NCBI GenBank assembly: GCA_947449835.1
Contig: CANFSZ010000025.1
Span: 1-35,121, forward strand
Length of the DNA: 35,121 nt
Source: Opitutia bacterium
GTDB taxonomy: Bacteria; Verrucomicrobiota; Verrucomicrobiia; Opitutales; Opitutaceae
Direction: 5' to 3'
This document shows positions 7,519-17,533 of this stretch, piece after piece (within the stretch, counting starts at the first letter, position 1; every line of letters begins with the position of its first letter). A program made the translations under genes and the position numbers. Under the pieces are notes generated by a model that searched no databases, was not told the origin of the DNA, and saw only the letters and a program-made list of their open reading frames with translations.

Positions 7519-9978
7519 ATGAAATCCTCCTTCCAGAAGCGCGCGCTGGTGTTGATGAGTGTGCTGGTGTTGGCGGGTTTCACGTTCTGGTTGCTACAAC
7601 CTAATCCGTTGGCGGATGCGCCATCGGCACGGCCTGCGACCACCGCGAGCGTCGTCCAGCCTGGAGGAACCAAGAGCGTCCCTGCTGATTCCTCGGGGCT
7701 TGTCGCTGCGACCGTCGCTTCGAACTCGCCGGTGGCTATGTCGCGGGCCACGGCGCAGCCCTTGTTTGCCTATGCGCAACCGACCGATGCGGCGGCCCTC
7801 GACCGGGCGTTGCCGGCGCCCGCGCGGGCGATCCACTACGTGCGCCTCAACGCCGCGCTCTTCACCGCGAAAGATTCCCCTTTTTGGCAACAACCGGGCG
7901 CTGGTCGCGTCGCGATTCCGCTGCCCGATGGTACCACGCTCGGCGTCGTGATCGACGGCACACATTCCATGGGCCCCGACCGCTTCACGAGCACGGGCAC
8001 GATCGAGGGTCGGCCGCAGAGTCGCGTGATTTTATCTTACAACGCCGGGTTTCTTCATGCCTCGATTCAGGATGTCGAATTGGGTAAATTTGCGCTCCGC
8101 GCTGCGACGGCGGAACTCACGCAATTTTTCCAGATCGATGATGCGCTCGTGCCGCCGTGCGGTATGATCAACCCCCCGCGACCCGTCCTCGATGCTGATG
8201 CGATCGCCGCTCTCTCGCGCCGCAAAGTCGCCGCCGCTCAACTCGAATCAGCGAGCGCGCCGGCAGTTGGGTTGATCCCGCCGACCGCTGCCAGCGCCGG
8301 AGCCAACGTCACGATCGACCTCATGTTTCTCTACACCCAAGCGATGATGTCTAACTTGTCGGGTGCGACGCGGACGGCGGCGATCCAGAGTTTTTTCGAT
8401 AATGCCACCGCCAAGGTGAACAGCGACTTCGCCGCCAGTTTGGTGGCTGCGCGCGTGCGACTCGTTAAAATCGCCGAAGTAAATCTCCCCGGTGATGAGC
8501 TCACGTCCTCCGTCGCTTCTTGGCAAAGCGACGCGCTCACGGCGCTGCGTTCTACGACCGATGGCAAGATGGACGAGATTCACGCGCTGCGCGATCAATC
8601 CGGCGCGGATCTCACGTGCTTGATTCTCCAACGCGCAGATACCACGAGCGCCGGATTGGGCTACTTGCTCGCGACCCCGGGGCAAAATTATAATCCGCTC
8701 TTCGGCTTCTGCGTCGTCCAATCCTCCTACGTTTCCGGCCAAGAAACGGTCACGCACGAGCTCGGGCACAATCTAGGCTGCGCTCACGATCGGGACAACT
8801 CCAAGAACTCCGACGGCTCCCAAGGCACGGGCGCTTATGCTTACAGCTACGGTTATCGTTTGGTCGGCCGTAACCAAGTCACCTACCGCACGATCATGGC
8901 CTACGCGCCTGGCACCCGCCTCGCGTATTTCTCTAATCCCAACATCACCGCGCCCTCGCCGATCAGCGTCCCCGTCGGCATCGCGACCGGACAAAGTGGC
9001 GAAGCCTACAACGCCCTTACCGTCGAACAAAGCGCCTTCGAGGTCGCTAATTACCGCCTGCAAACCCAGACCGCTACCAACACCGGCACCCTTATTAACG
9101 TCGCCACGCGCGCCTTCAGCGGCACGGGCGAACAACAACTCATCGCCGGCTTTGTCATCCAAGGCTCGGTCGCCAAGAAAATGCTCGTGCGCGCCTCGGG
9201 CCCCGCCATCGCCGCGTCGCCCTTTAACGTGCCCAACACGCTCGCCGATCCCCGCATCACGCTTTATCGGACGGATCGTTCCCCTGCTGTAAAAATCGGC
9301 GAAAACGACAACTGGGGCACACCGGTCGGCACGGCCTCCACCGGCACCCAAATCGCCGCCGCCAGTGCCGCCGTCGGCGCGTTTCCTTTTCCCTCTGGTA
9401 GTAAAGATTCCGCGCTCCTCACTACGCTCGATCCGGGCAGTTACACCGTTAATGTCGAGAGCACCGACGGCGGCACCGGCACCACACTCGTCGAAGCCTA
9501 CGAGGTTGATCGCAACGACAACAAGGTCATCAACCTCTCCACGCGCGGCTACGCCGACCGTTCCAAGGCCATGATCGGCGGTTTCGTCGTGCAAGCAGGC
9601 TCTGGCCCCACGAAGCGCATTTTGATCCGCGTCCAAGGTCCCTCCCTCGCCAAATACGGCCTCACCGCGATGGATGATCCTTACTTGGAAATTTATAATT
9701 CGGCCGGCGACCTCGTCATGAAAAACGACGACTGGAGTACGGGTTCCACGCGCGTGAATGGTGTCGCTGACGATTTCCGGCCCACGGTTACCTACTACAG
9801 CGAGCAACAAATCTACGCCACCGGCTACGCCCCGGGCAACCGGCGCGAACCGTGCGTCATGGCCGACCTCGCTCCCGGCAGCTACACCGCGATCGTGCAA
9901 CCGTTCGAAAGTCTGCCCGATCAACCCGCGAAACCCGGCGTCGCCATTGTCGAGGTTTACGAAATCAACCCGAAGTAA
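7519..9978 (+). CDS. Secreted metzincin zinc protease (reprolysin/M12B-like) with two C-terminal repeat modules
   Basis: The 819-residue protein begins with a signal peptide/anchor (KSSFQKRALVLMSVLVLAGF-like, about residues 5-25). The zinc site HELGHNLGCAHD is at 413-424, giving ligands His413, His417, His423 and catalytic Glu414. The Met-turn is Met460 in 'RTIMAYAPGT'. The order HExxHxxGxxHD plus Met-turn is typical of metzincins. Before it is a long proregion (30-280). After it come two related modules of about 140-150 residues (about 520-660 and 668-817), each with 'GFV(I/V)Q', 'RxxGPSLA' or 'RASGPAIA', 'DNWGT' or 'DDWSTG' and 'DPGSYTV' or 'APGSYTA'; probably a wall-, polysaccharide- or surface-binding module, function unknown. 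It follows two tRNAs and precedes clpB with 161 bases between; no operon evident. Confidence 0.87.
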   Translation: MKSSFQKRALVLMSVLVLAGFTFWLLQPNPLADAPSARPATTASVVQPGGTKSVPADSSGLVAATVASNSPVAMSRATAQPLFAYAQPTDAAALDRALPAPARAIHYVRLNAALFTAKDSPFWQQPGAGRVAIPLPDGTTLGVVIDGTHSMGPDRFTSTGTIEGRPQSRVILSYNAGFLHASIQDVELGKFALRAATAELTQFFQIDDALVPPCGMINPPRPVLDADAIAALSRRKVAAAQLESASAPAVGLIPPTAASAGANVTIDLMFLYTQAMMSNLSGATRTAAIQSFFDNATAKVNSDFAASLVAARVRLVKIAEVNLPGDELTSSVASWQSDALTALRSTTDGKMDEIHALRDQSGADLTCLILQRADTTSAGLGYLLATPGQNYNPLFGFCVVQSSYVSGQETVTHELGHNLGCAHDRDNSKNSDGSQGTGAYAYSYGYRLVGRNQVTYRTIMAYAPGTRLAYFSNPNITAPSPISVPVGIATGQSGEAYNALTVEQSAFEVANYRLQTQTATNTGTLINVATRAFSGTGEQQLIAGFVIQGSVAKKMLVRASGPAIAASPFNVPNTLADPRITLYRTDRSPAVKIGENDNWGTPVGTASTGTQIAAASAAVGAFPFPSGSKDSALLTTLDPGSYTVNVESTDGGTGTTLVEAYEVDRNDNKVINLSTRGYADRSKAMIGGFVVQAGSGPTKRILIRVQGPSLAKYGLTAMDDPYLEIYNSAGDLVMKNDDWSTGSTRVNGVADDFRPTVTYYSEQQIYATGYAPGNRREPCVMADLAPGSYTAIVQPFESLPDQPAKPGVAIVEVYEINPK

Positions 9979-10139
9979 AGCAGCGGGCGGGCCGGCCGAA
10001 ATTCAACTTAAGCACAGTGCGCCTTCGTGACGCTACCCGTGGGCCAAAGCGCCCCGAACTGACTCAGCTTTAGGCTCGCGCCGATCCTTCGGCCCTCGGC
10101 GTGGACACTGGCGCGGTCCCTGCAGGTTTCAGCTCTTAT

Positions 10140-12725
10140 ATGGACTTGAACACCTTCACCCAGATGTCCCGCCAGGCGGTCACGGACGCCCAGGCCATCG
10201 CCCGCCGTCTCAACCACCACGAGGTCGACACGTGGCATTTGCTCTCCGCTTTGCTCGCCCAAGAGAGCGGCCTCGTCCCCGGTCTCGTCGACAAACTCGG
10301 CCTCACCGCCAGCGCCCTCGCGCTCGCCGTGGATCGCGAACTCGAGCGCATCCCCAAAGTCACCGGCAGCGTCGATTCCTCCAAAGTGTACGTCACCCAA
10401 GCCGTGAACGACGTGTTCACGCGCGCCGAGGCTGAAGCCAAGTCCCTCAAAGACGAATTCATCTCCGTCGAACACCTCTTCCTCGGTCTCCTCGAGGTCG
10501 CGAAGCCCGAGGCACTCAAGAAACTTTTCAAAAGTTTCACGCTCGAGCGCGCCAAGGTCCTCAAGGTGCTCCAAGAAATTCGCGGCAATCAACGCGTCAC
10601 CACCGATAACCCCGAGGCCACCTACGCCGCCCTCGAGAAGTACGGCATCGACCTCGTCGCCCAAGCGCGCAAAGGGAAAATGGATCCCGTCATCGGCCGC
10701 GATGAAGAGATCCGCCGCACCATCCGCATCCTCTCGCGCAAAACCAAAAACAACCCTGTGCTCATCGGCGAGCCCGGCGTCGGTAAGACCGCCATCGTCG
10801 AAGGCCTCGCCCAACGCATCCTTCGCGGCGACGTCCCCGAAGGCCTCAAGGACAAAACCATTTTCTCACTCGATATGGGTTCGCTCGTCGCCGGCGCTAA
10901 ATACCGCGGCGAATTTGAAGAGCGCCTAAAGGCTGTGCTCAACGAAGTGAAACAAGCCGAGGGCCGCATCATTCTGTTTATCGATGAACTCCACACGATC
11001 GTCGGCGCCGGTAAGACCGAGGGCGCGATGGACGCGGGCAATCTCCTCAAGCCGATGCTCGCGCGCGGCGAGTTGCACTGCATCGGCGCGACCACGCTCG
11101 ACGAATACCGTCAGCACATCGAGAAAGACGCCGCGCTTGAGCGCCGCTTTCAACCCGTCGTCGTGGATCAACCCACGGTCGAAGACGCGCTCTCGATTTT
11201 GCGCGGCATCAAAGAGCGTTTTGAACTCCACCACGGCGTGCGCATTCAGGACAACGCGCTCGTCGCCGCCGTCACGCTCTCCAACCGCTACATCACCGAT
11301 CGTTTTCTGCCCGACAAAGCCATCGACCTCATGGACGAGGCCTGCGCCATGATCCGCACCGAGATGGACTCGATGCCGCAGGAACTCGACGAGCTCACTC
11401 GCAAGGTTCTCCGTCTCGAAATCGAAGAGACCGCCCTCGCCAAAGAAAAAGACGACGCCAGCAAGCGCCGCCTCGAAGCTCTGCGCCAAGAACTCGCCGA
11501 AGCGCGCGAGAAATCCAAAGGCATCCGCCTGCACTGGGAAAAAGAAAAAGCCTCCGTTCAAAAAACCCGTAAACTCCGCGAGGAGATCGACGCCACGCGA
11601 TTGGAAATGGAAAAAGCTGAACGCGCCTACGACCTCAACAAAGTCGCCGAGCTGCGCCACGGCAAACTCCCGCAGATGGAGGAAGAATTAAAACGCCTCG
11701 ATAAAAAGGGCCGCGAACAAACGACGCTGTTTAAAGAAGAAGTCTCCGCGGATGAAATCGCCGAGGTCGTTTCTAAATGGAGCGGCGTGCCCGTCACGCG
11801 GCTCGTCGAGGGCGAGAAAGACAAATTGCTCCGTCTCGAGGACGTATTGCACCAACGCGTCGTCGGCCAAAGCGAAGCGGTGACGCTCGTGACCGAGGCG
11901 ATCCTCCGCGCCCGCAGCGGCATCAAAGACCCGCGCCGGCCCGTCGGCAGTTTCCTGTTCCTCGGTCCCACCGGCGTTGGCAAAACCGAACTCGCTAAGA
12001 CGCTCGCCGAGACGCTCTTCGACACCGAGGCCGCGATGGTCCGCATCGACATGTCCGAGTACATGGAGAAACACAGCGTCTCTCGCCTCATCGGCGCTCC
12101 TCCCGGCTACGTCGGCTACGATGAAGGCGGCCAACTCACCGAGGCCGTGCGCCGCAAGCCCTACGCCGTGGTGCTCTTCGACGAAATTGAGAAGGCGCAT
12201 CCCGATGTGTTCAACGTCCTGCTCCAAGTCCTCGACGACGGGCGCATCACGGATTCTCAGGGCCGCACCGTAGATTTCAAAAACACGATCATCATCATGA
12301 CGTCCAACCTTGGCTCGCGCCACCTGCTCGAAGGCGTGACCAGCGACACGATTCCCGAGAGCGTGCGCGAGAGCGTCATGATGGAGCTCCGCAAAGCCTT
12401 CCGCCCCGAGTTTCTCAACCGCATCGACGAAACGATTCTCTTCAAGCCGCTCACGCTCGAGGAAATCACGATCATCGTGGACTTGCTCCTCGCCGATCTA
12501 AACAAACGTCTCGCTGATCGCCGCGTCACCGTCGTCCTCGACAAAGCCGCGAAAGATTGGGCGGCGGAAAAAGGTTACGACCCGGTCTTCGGTGCGCGGC
12601 CGTTGAAACGTTTCTTGCAACGCCACATCGAGACCAAGCTCGCCCGCGCGCTCATCTCGGGCGCCGTCGTCGAAGGCAGCGCGGTGAAATTCACCGTGAA
12701 GGCCGACGAACTGGTGATGAAGTAA
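10140..12725 (+). CDS. clpB: ATP-dependent disaggregase ClpB (Hsp100)
   Basis: The 861-residue protein resolves aggregated proteins with the DnaK system in the cytoplasm. Visible in order: N-domain (about 1-145), first AAA+ module with Walker A GEPGVGKT at 210-217 and Walker B 'IILFIDELH', the long coiled-coil middle domain (about 405-525, rich in Glu/Lys/Arg), second AAA+ module with Walker A GPTGVGKT at 609-616 and '[14 protein letters not shown]', and a C-terminal D2-small domain ending in '[14 protein letters not shown]'. Length equals E. coli ClpB (857). I start at ATG 10140, where the family homology begins (MDLNTFTQ), not at the GTG 39 bases upstream. The upstream 161 bases hold no CIRCE-type inverted repeat; heat-shock control is expected from the family but not seen. 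Confidence 0.97.
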   Translation: MDLNTFTQMSRQAVTDAQAIARRLNHHEVDTWHLLSALLAQESGLVPGLVDKLGLTASALALAVDRELERIPKVTGSVDSSKVYVTQAVNDVFTRAEAEAKSLKDEFISVEHLFLGLLEVAKPEALKKLFKSFTLERAKVLKVLQEIRGNQRVTTDNPEATYAALEKYGIDLVAQARKGKMDPVIGRDEEIRRTIRILSRKTKNNPVLIGEPGVGKTAIVEGLAQRILRGDVPEGLKDKTIFSLDMGSLVAGAKYRGEFEERLKAVLNEVKQAEGRIILFIDELHTIVGAGKTEGAMDAGNLLKPMLARGELHCIGATTLDEYRQHIEKDAALERRFQPVVVDQPTVEDALSILRGIKERFELHHGVRIQDNALVAAVTLSNRYITDRFLPDKAIDLMDEACAMIRTEMDSMPQELDELTRKVLRLEIEETALAKEKDDASKRRLEALRQELAEAREKSKGIRLHWEKEKASVQKTRKLREEIDATRLEMEKAERAYDLNKVAELRHGKLPQMEEELKRLDKKGREQTTLFKEEVSADEIAEVVSKWSGVPVTRLVEGEKDKLLRLEDVLHQRVVGQSEAVTLVTEAILRARSGIKDPRRPVGSFLFLGPTGVGKTELAKTLAETLFDTEAAMVRIDMSEYMEKHSVSRLIGAPPGYVGYDEGGQLTEAVRRKPYAVVLFDEIEKAHPDVFNVLLQVLDDGRITDSQGRTVDFKNTIIIMTSNLGSRHLLEGVTSDTIPESVRESVMMELRKAFRPEFLNRIDETILFKPLTLEEITIIVDLLLADLNKRLADRRVTVVLDKAAKDWAAEKGYDPVFGARPLKRFLQRHIETKLARALISGAVVEGSAVKFTVKADELVMK

Positions 12726-12739
12726 ACCAGTTTTTCGTC

Positions 12740-12775
12740 CGCCGGGGCCTTTGGGCTCCGGCGTTTTCTCCTTTG
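12740..12775 (+). terminator. Rho-independent terminator of clpB
   Basis: Ten-base-pair stem with one G-U pair (arms 12740-12749 and 12754-12763), loop TTTG, directly followed by TTTTCTCCTTT. It lies 15 bases after the clpB stop. Confidence 0.85.
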
Positions 12776-12808
12776 CGCCGACGCGCCGATGCGTGAGCCT
12801 CTGCGGGC

Positions 12809-13729
12809 ATGTCCGCCGAACCCATCCGCTACTACGACCGCTACGCCCGCACGCTGAAAACTGAGCAGATTTACGGCGAAGGCTGGCTGCGCTTCGCTTA
12901 CGGTAATCCGCTCGGCCGCGCGGCCGTGTGGTTGCTCGCGCGCCGTGCGTGGTTCTCGCAATGGTACGGTCGCAAGATGACCAAACGTGAGAGCGCGTTA
13001 GAGATTATTCCATTCATCACGAAGTACAACCTCGACGTGGATGAGTTCCTTAAGTCGCCCTTCGATTACAAGACGTTCAACGAATTTTTCTATCGTGCGC
13101 TTAAACCCGCCGCGCGTCCGATTGCGTCGGGCGATACGGTCGCGGTTTTCCCCGCCGATGGGCGCCACCTTGCGTTTCAAAACGTGGACACCGCCGATGG
13201 TTTTTACGTGAAGGGCATGAAGTTTACGCTAGCGGAATTACTCGGCGAAGCGGCGTTGCCTGAAGATCAGCGCGTGCTCGCGAAAAAATTCGCCTGCGGC
13301 GCGATGCTCATCTCGCGACTGTGCCCCGTGGATTATCACCGCTTTCATTTTCCTGTCGGCGGCACCCCCAGCGAAGCGAGTTTGATCAACGGTTGGTTGT
13401 ATTCCGTGAGCCCCGTCGCGCTGCGGCGCAACATTCACTACCTCATCGAAAACAAACGCGAACTCACCCTCATCCAGGCTCCCGGTTTCGGCGAAGTGGC
13501 GATGCTCGAAGTCGGCGCGACCAATGTCGGCAGTATCGTGCAAAGCTACACGTTTGGCCGCGATGTGGCCAAGGGCGACGAAAAGGGCCTCTTCTCGTTT
13601 GGCGGTTCGTGTGTGATCACGTTGTTCCAAGCGGGCCGCATCCGTTTTGATGCCGATCTGCTGGAGCAGAGCGAGCAACACCTCGAAACCTACGCCAAGA
13701 TGGGCGACCGCCTCGGTCTCGCGCCCTGA
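12809..13729 (+). CDS. psd: Phosphatidylserine decarboxylase proenzyme
   Basis: The 306-residue protein makes phosphatidylethanolamine from phosphatidylserine at the inner membrane. It is a proenzyme cleaved at its own GGS: 'FSFGGSCVI' has Gly265-Gly266-Ser267, with Ser267 becoming the pyruvoyl group of the alpha chain. Family hallmarks seen are 'FNEFFYRALKPAARPI', 'FPADGR' (with the catalytic Asp), 'KGMKFTLAELLG' and 'PVDYHRFHFPVGG' with the conserved His. Length and the 'FGGS' form suit the larger PSD class rather than the E. coli LGST type. The residue after the pyruvoyl Ser is Cys, where Thr or Ser is common. It starts 45 bases after the clpB terminator, so it is probably transcribed alone; pssA is not nearby. 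Confidence 0.95.
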   Translation: MSAEPIRYYDRYARTLKTEQIYGEGWLRFAYGNPLGRAAVWLLARRAWFSQWYGRKMTKRESALEIIPFITKYNLDVDEFLKSPFDYKTFNEFFYRALKPAARPIASGDTVAVFPADGRHLAFQNVDTADGFYVKGMKFTLAELLGEAALPEDQRVLAKKFACGAMLISRLCPVDYHRFHFPVGGTPSEASLINGWLYSVSPVALRRNIHYLIENKRELTLIQAPGFGEVAMLEVGATNVGSIVQSYTFGRDVAKGDEKGLFSFGGSCVITLFQAGRIRFDADLLEQSEQHLETYAKMGDRLGLAP

Positions 13730-13762
13730 AGTAGTGCGCCGGTCTGCTCCGGTTTTTTCTTT

Positions 13763-13846
13763 TGGTGCTCGGGACAGGACTCGAACCTGCACACCTTACG
13801 GCAAAGGCTTCTAAGACCTTCGTGTCTGCCATTCCACCACCCGAGC
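13763..13846 (-). tRNA. tRNA-Leu, anticodon TAG, CCA encoded
   Basis: An 84-base class II (long variable arm) tRNA. On the minus strand the acceptor arms GCTCGGG and CCCGAGC pair, followed by discriminator A and CCA. The anticodon stem AAGGT/GCCTT encloses CTTAGAA, giving TAG (reads CTA/CTG-type codons). The T-arm has GGTTCGAGTCC. Confidence 0.95.
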
Positions 13847-14055
13847 GTCATTAACACGGTCAGTTTGCCGCCGACGGCGGATCCGACGCAAGCGGGGAAA
13901 CGGCGTCGTCGGTTTTACCTTTGGTTGTTCTCGTTGAAACTTTCCGGGCGTCGGATGCGTCAATCTGAGCACTTGGTTTTAACTCGCGCCTTTGTCTTTG
14001 GGACGCGATTTATCGCTGCGGCAGTTGCCCTTTTGATTTTCTCCCCATTTTTTCC

Positions 14056-15870
14056 ATGAAGCGCTTGTTCCTTTCGGCTTTATTGTCCCTCGCGAGCCTC
14101 CCTCTCGCTCACGCGCAAAACCCTGCCAGCGCCCAGTACGACCCGGTCGTCGCGTTGCCCGCTTACACGGTCACCGATGCGCGCGATTTACCTCCGCCTG
14201 AGGCTTGGCGCCACGCCGAGATTCCCGGCTTTGAAATTCTTTCCAACGCCTCCGATCGCGAGACCAAGCGCCTCATTCAGGATTTTCAGTTGTTCAACCA
14301 AGCCATCGGCGTCGTCTGGCCTTCGCTCGTCGGGCGCAGCCCCACGCCTGTCTCGATCATCCTCTGCGGCCGCGGGGATAAATTCAAAACCTTCGTCCCC
14401 AAAACCGCCGACGCCGGTCCCGCTCAAGGTATGGCTAGCCTCTTTCTGCGCAACAACGAGCGCTCCGCGATCGTCGTCGATCTGCAAACCCGCGAGTTGT
14501 CCCTCGCCGGGCTCGAGACCGAGCTCAATGCCAGCGGCGTCGAAAACAACGGCAGCATCGAGGTCGACGCTTACAAACAGCTTTATCGCGAATACGTTCA
14601 CTCACTCCTCGCGCGCACCACGCCCCGCCTCGCCGCTTGGCTCGAGGAAGGGCTCGCGCAGTTGCTCATGGGCATGAAGGTCAGTCCCACGTTGATCGAA
14701 TTCGCCAAGCTCGACGATCCCAACACGGTCTCGATCCAGCAGGCCAACGCCGCCCAACTCAACGCCCTCGCCGCTGCCGATGGTGACACCGCCGCGCCGC
14801 TTACCGCCGCCGCTGAGGATCGTGATTTCAACGCCGCTCTCCAGCGCACGCATCTCATGTCGTTTCCGGAAATGTTCGCCGTGAAACACGACGACCCCAT
14901 CGCGCGCAATTCCATCGGTAGCAAGTGGGCCAAACAATCCACCGCCTTCGTCCACATGTGTCTTTATCAGACGGGCCAGCGTTTTCAAAAAGGCTTTGTC
15001 ACCTTCATCCAGCGTTCCGCCAAAGAGCCTGTCACGGAGCCCATGTTCAAAGAATGCTTCGGCATCGGCTACAAAGACATGTTGCTCGAGCTGCGCGGGT
15101 ATCTCGATTTCACCAATTACAAATCCCTCGGCTGGAGCTCTAAAAAAGGCGAAGGCCTCGGCGAAGCCACACCGCTCGTCCTCCGCGACGCCACCGATGC
15201 CGAAGTCGGTCGCATCAAGGGCGAGGCGATGCTCCTCGCCGACTTGAAAGAGCCTGCGCGCATCGCGCTTATTACGCCTTACACGCGCGGCGAACGCGAC
15301 CCGCGCCTCCTTGCCGCTCTCGGCCTCTACGAGCGCAGCGTCGATCACACCGACCGGGCGCGTAAATTTCTCGAGGCTGCAGCCGCCGGCAAAGTCGTGC
15401 GCCCACTCGCGCACCTCGAGCTCGCCCGCTTGCGCTTTCAAGCCGCGCAAACCGCGGCCGGTCCCGAGGCCTCGTTCACTGCAGCGCAGACCGCCGAGCT
15501 CTCGGCGCCTCTCCTCGTGGCTCGCCTCCAACCTCCGTCCATGCCTGAAGTCTACGAGCTGCTCGGCGACGTTTACGCGCGCAGCGTCGATGACCCTAAG
15601 CCCGAGATCATGGGCATGTTTTTCGAGGGCGTGAACTTGTTTCCACGCCGCCTCGCGCTTGTTTATCGCACCACGCTGCTTTGTCTGCGCCTTAAGGAAT
15701 TCAAAGGTGCCGCCGCGCTCATCGAGCACGGGCTCCGCACCTCGCCGGCGGGTGTCGCGCAGACGCGCTTCACCGAACTTAAAACTCAACTCCCGCCCGG
15801 CGCCTTCGAAGAAGCTCAAGCAAAGTTCAAAGCGATGAGCGGCCCCAAAGCTCCGCCCGCCAAGTCCTGA
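14056..15870 (+). CDS. Secreted protein with degenerate gluzincin-like peptidase core (paralog 1)
   Basis: The 604-residue protein starts with a clear signal peptide (MKRLFLSALLSLASLPLAHA, cleavage near residue 20). The mature N-terminus has 'LPAYTVTDARDLPPPEAW' and '[11 protein letters not shown]'. The arrangement that follows resembles zinc gluzincins (peptidase MA/DUF1570 style): a helix with R178-E-Y-V-H182 where HExxH would sit, then 'AAWLEEGLAQLL' with Glu198 in place of the third ligand, and a C-terminal 'AFVHMCLYQTGQRFQKGFVTFI' segment. The first His is lost, so metal binding and catalysis are doubtful. The last 250 residues look helical and repeat-like (TPR-like). It is clearly paralogous to the next gene, which starts 22 bases downstream, so the two are probably one operon. 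Substrate and role are unknown. Confidence 0.8.
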   Translation: MKRLFLSALLSLASLPLAHAQNPASAQYDPVVALPAYTVTDARDLPPPEAWRHAEIPGFEILSNASDRETKRLIQDFQLFNQAIGVVWPSLVGRSPTPVSIILCGRGDKFKTFVPKTADAGPAQGMASLFLRNNERSAIVVDLQTRELSLAGLETELNASGVENNGSIEVDAYKQLYREYVHSLLARTTPRLAAWLEEGLAQLLMGMKVSPTLIEFAKLDDPNTVSIQQANAAQLNALAAADGDTAAPLTAAAEDRDFNAALQRTHLMSFPEMFAVKHDDPIARNSIGSKWAKQSTAFVHMCLYQTGQRFQKGFVTFIQRSAKEPVTEPMFKECFGIGYKDMLLELRGYLDFTNYKSLGWSSKKGEGLGEATPLVLRDATDAEVGRIKGEAMLLADLKEPARIALITPYTRGERDPRLLAALGLYERSVDHTDRARKFLEAAAAGKVVRPLAHLELARLRFQAAQTAAGPEASFTAAQTAELSAPLLVARLQPPSMPEVYELLGDVYARSVDDPKPEIMGMFFEGVNLFPRRLALVYRTTLLCLRLKEFKGAAALIEHGLRTSPAGVAQTRFTELKTQLPPGAFEEAQAKFKAMSGPKAPPAKS

Positions 15871-15892
15871 AGCCGCGGCACCTCCGCTCGCC

Positions 15893-17533
15893 ATGCTCAC
15901 GCCGCGCTCCTGCTTACGTTGCTGGCTCGGTGTTGGGGCTTGGCTCACGCTGACGTTTGCCAGCGCCGAGCCTGCCGCGTCGGAGTCGCCGCCCATCGAG
16001 CTCCCGAAGTTTGAAGTGACGGATTCTCGCGTGCTGCCGCCGATGGCGTCGTGGCATTACGCGTCCATTCCCGGCTTCGAAATTCTTTCCAGTATCTCGG
16101 TCAGACAGACGAAGCGTTTCGTCGACGATTTTTTACTCCTGCAGGCGGCCATCAACGAGATCATGCCCGGCTTCACCGGTGGCAACGTCACCGTTCCCAC
16201 CAGCCTCATTCTCACCGGCCGCGGCAACGACTTTGAGCGCTTCATGCCCGCCGAGCGCGGCGACGATCGTTACCGCATCAACAGCCTCTTCTTCGACGAT
16301 CCCGAGCGCGGCGCCATCGTCGTCGATTTCGCGCTCTCGGAAATTTTGCTCGACGACAACACCACCGAAGAAGCCGATCCCTACCGCGGTTTTTACAAAG
16401 AATATTTCCGTTATCTCATCCGCCGCCAGTCCGGGGGCAAATCGCCCGCGTGGTTTGAGGAAGGACTCGTCCAACTCTTCGCCTCCATTGATGTGACTAA
16501 GAAATGGATCAATTTCGCCATGATTGGTGACGGCTTCGGCGGCCCGCGCACCGGCGACTTCAACCGCCAGCTCGCTCGCCAACATCTCCTCCCCATGCCC
16601 GAGCTCTTCGCCGGCCCGCCCGCCGAACGCACCGCCAACTGGGCCGCGCAATCCTACGCTTTTGTTCACCTCTGCCTCTACGGCCGTGGTCAAAAATACC
16701 AAAAAGGTTTTCTGAAATTTCTCACCCGCATCAGCCAAGAGCCGCTCACCGAGGAAATTTTCAAAGAGTGCTTCGGTCTCGATTTCCGCGCCATGGCCTT
16801 CGAGCTGCGCGGCTACATCGATTTTACTGATTATAAGTCCATGCAGTTTATCGCGAAGAAAGGCCAGAGCCTGCCCGATGCGCCACTCTTCACGCTCCGC
16901 GACGCCACGGATGCCGAGTCCGGACGCATCGTCGGCGAAGCTCTCCGCCTCGGCGGCCACACCGACGAAGCGCGCCTCGCCCTGATCGCTCCCTACATCC
17001 GCGGCGAGCGTGACGCCCGCCTGCTCGCCGCCCTCGGCCTCGCCGAACGTCTCGATGGCAAAAACGCTCGTGCCCGCACGTTTCTCGAAGCCGCCGCTCA
17101 AGCCAAGGTCGAGCGCCCGCGCGTCTATTTCGAACTCGCTCGCCTCAACTTCGAGGAAGCCACGGCCACCGCCGCCCCGTTCACCGACGCTCAAGTCGCC
17201 CGCATCCTCGTGCCACTTAATCATGCCCGCCAACAACGTCCGCCCATGGTCCAAGTCTACGGCCTGCTCGCCGCCGTCTGGGCGCAGGCTGCACGCGCAC
17301 CGAGCCGCGAAGAATTCTCTGCTGTTATTGAAGGCGTCCAAATTTTTCCGCGCAGCACCGGCCTCGTCTGGCGCGTCGCGACACTCGCCGCGCAACGCAA
17401 TTTTTCGCCCGAAGCCCTCGCCCTCGCGCGGCACGGCGTGAAAATCTCGCGTGACCCCGCCGATCGCAACCGCTTTGAAACCCTCGTGCACGCGCTTGAG
17501 CGCGACGCCGCTCCTCCAGCACCATCACCATGA
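15893..17533 (+). CDS. Secreted protein with degenerate gluzincin-like peptidase core (paralog 2)
   Basis: The 546-residue protein is a tandem paralog of the preceding gene and shares its layout. It has a signal peptide ending near 'TFASAEP', the mature segment '[18 protein letters not shown]' and '[11 protein letters not shown]', then '[15 protein letters not shown]', K169-E-Y-F-R173 in place of HExxH, '[11 protein letters not shown]' (Glu190), '[27 protein letters not shown]', and '[21 protein letters not shown]'. Both histidines of the zinc motif are gone, so it is likely a pseudo-peptidase. The C-terminal part is helical and TPR-like. Its TGA overlaps the ATG of rhaM (ATGA at 17530-17533), implying translational coupling. 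Function unknown. Confidence 0.8.
   Translation: MLTPRSCLRCWLGVGAWLTLTFASAEPAASESPPIELPKFEVTDSRVLPPMASWHYASIPGFEILSSISVRQTKRFVDDFLLLQAAINEIMPGFTGGNVTVPTSLILTGRGNDFERFMPAERGDDRYRINSLFFDDPERGAIVVDFALSEILLDDNTTEEADPYRGFYKEYFRYLIRRQSGGKSPAWFEEGLVQLFASIDVTKKWINFAMIGDGFGGPRTGDFNRQLARQHLLPMPELFAGPPAERTANWAAQSYAFVHLCLYGRGQKYQKGFLKFLTRISQEPLTEEIFKECFGLDFRAMAFELRGYIDFTDYKSMQFIAKKGQSLPDAPLFTLRDATDAESGRIVGEALRLGGHTDEARLALIAPYIRGERDARLLAALGLAERLDGKNARARTFLEAAAQAKVERPRVYFELARLNFEEATATAAPFTDAQVARILVPLNHARQQRPPMVQVYGLLAAVWAQAARAPSREEFSAVIEGVQIFPRSTGLVWRVATLAAQRNFSPEALALARHGVKISRDPADRNRFETLVHALERDAAPPAPSP

Noticed and set aside
10008-12323. Minus-strand open frames antisense to clpB (268, 244 and 211 codons)
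   Set aside because: All lie within clpB and have the Glu/Val/Phe/Gly shadow composition; no motifs.
13865-14059. 64-codon frame ending in ATGA overlap with paralog 1
   Set aside because: Starts at a weak TTG, basic and low-complexity, no ribosome site; the overlap appears to be chance.
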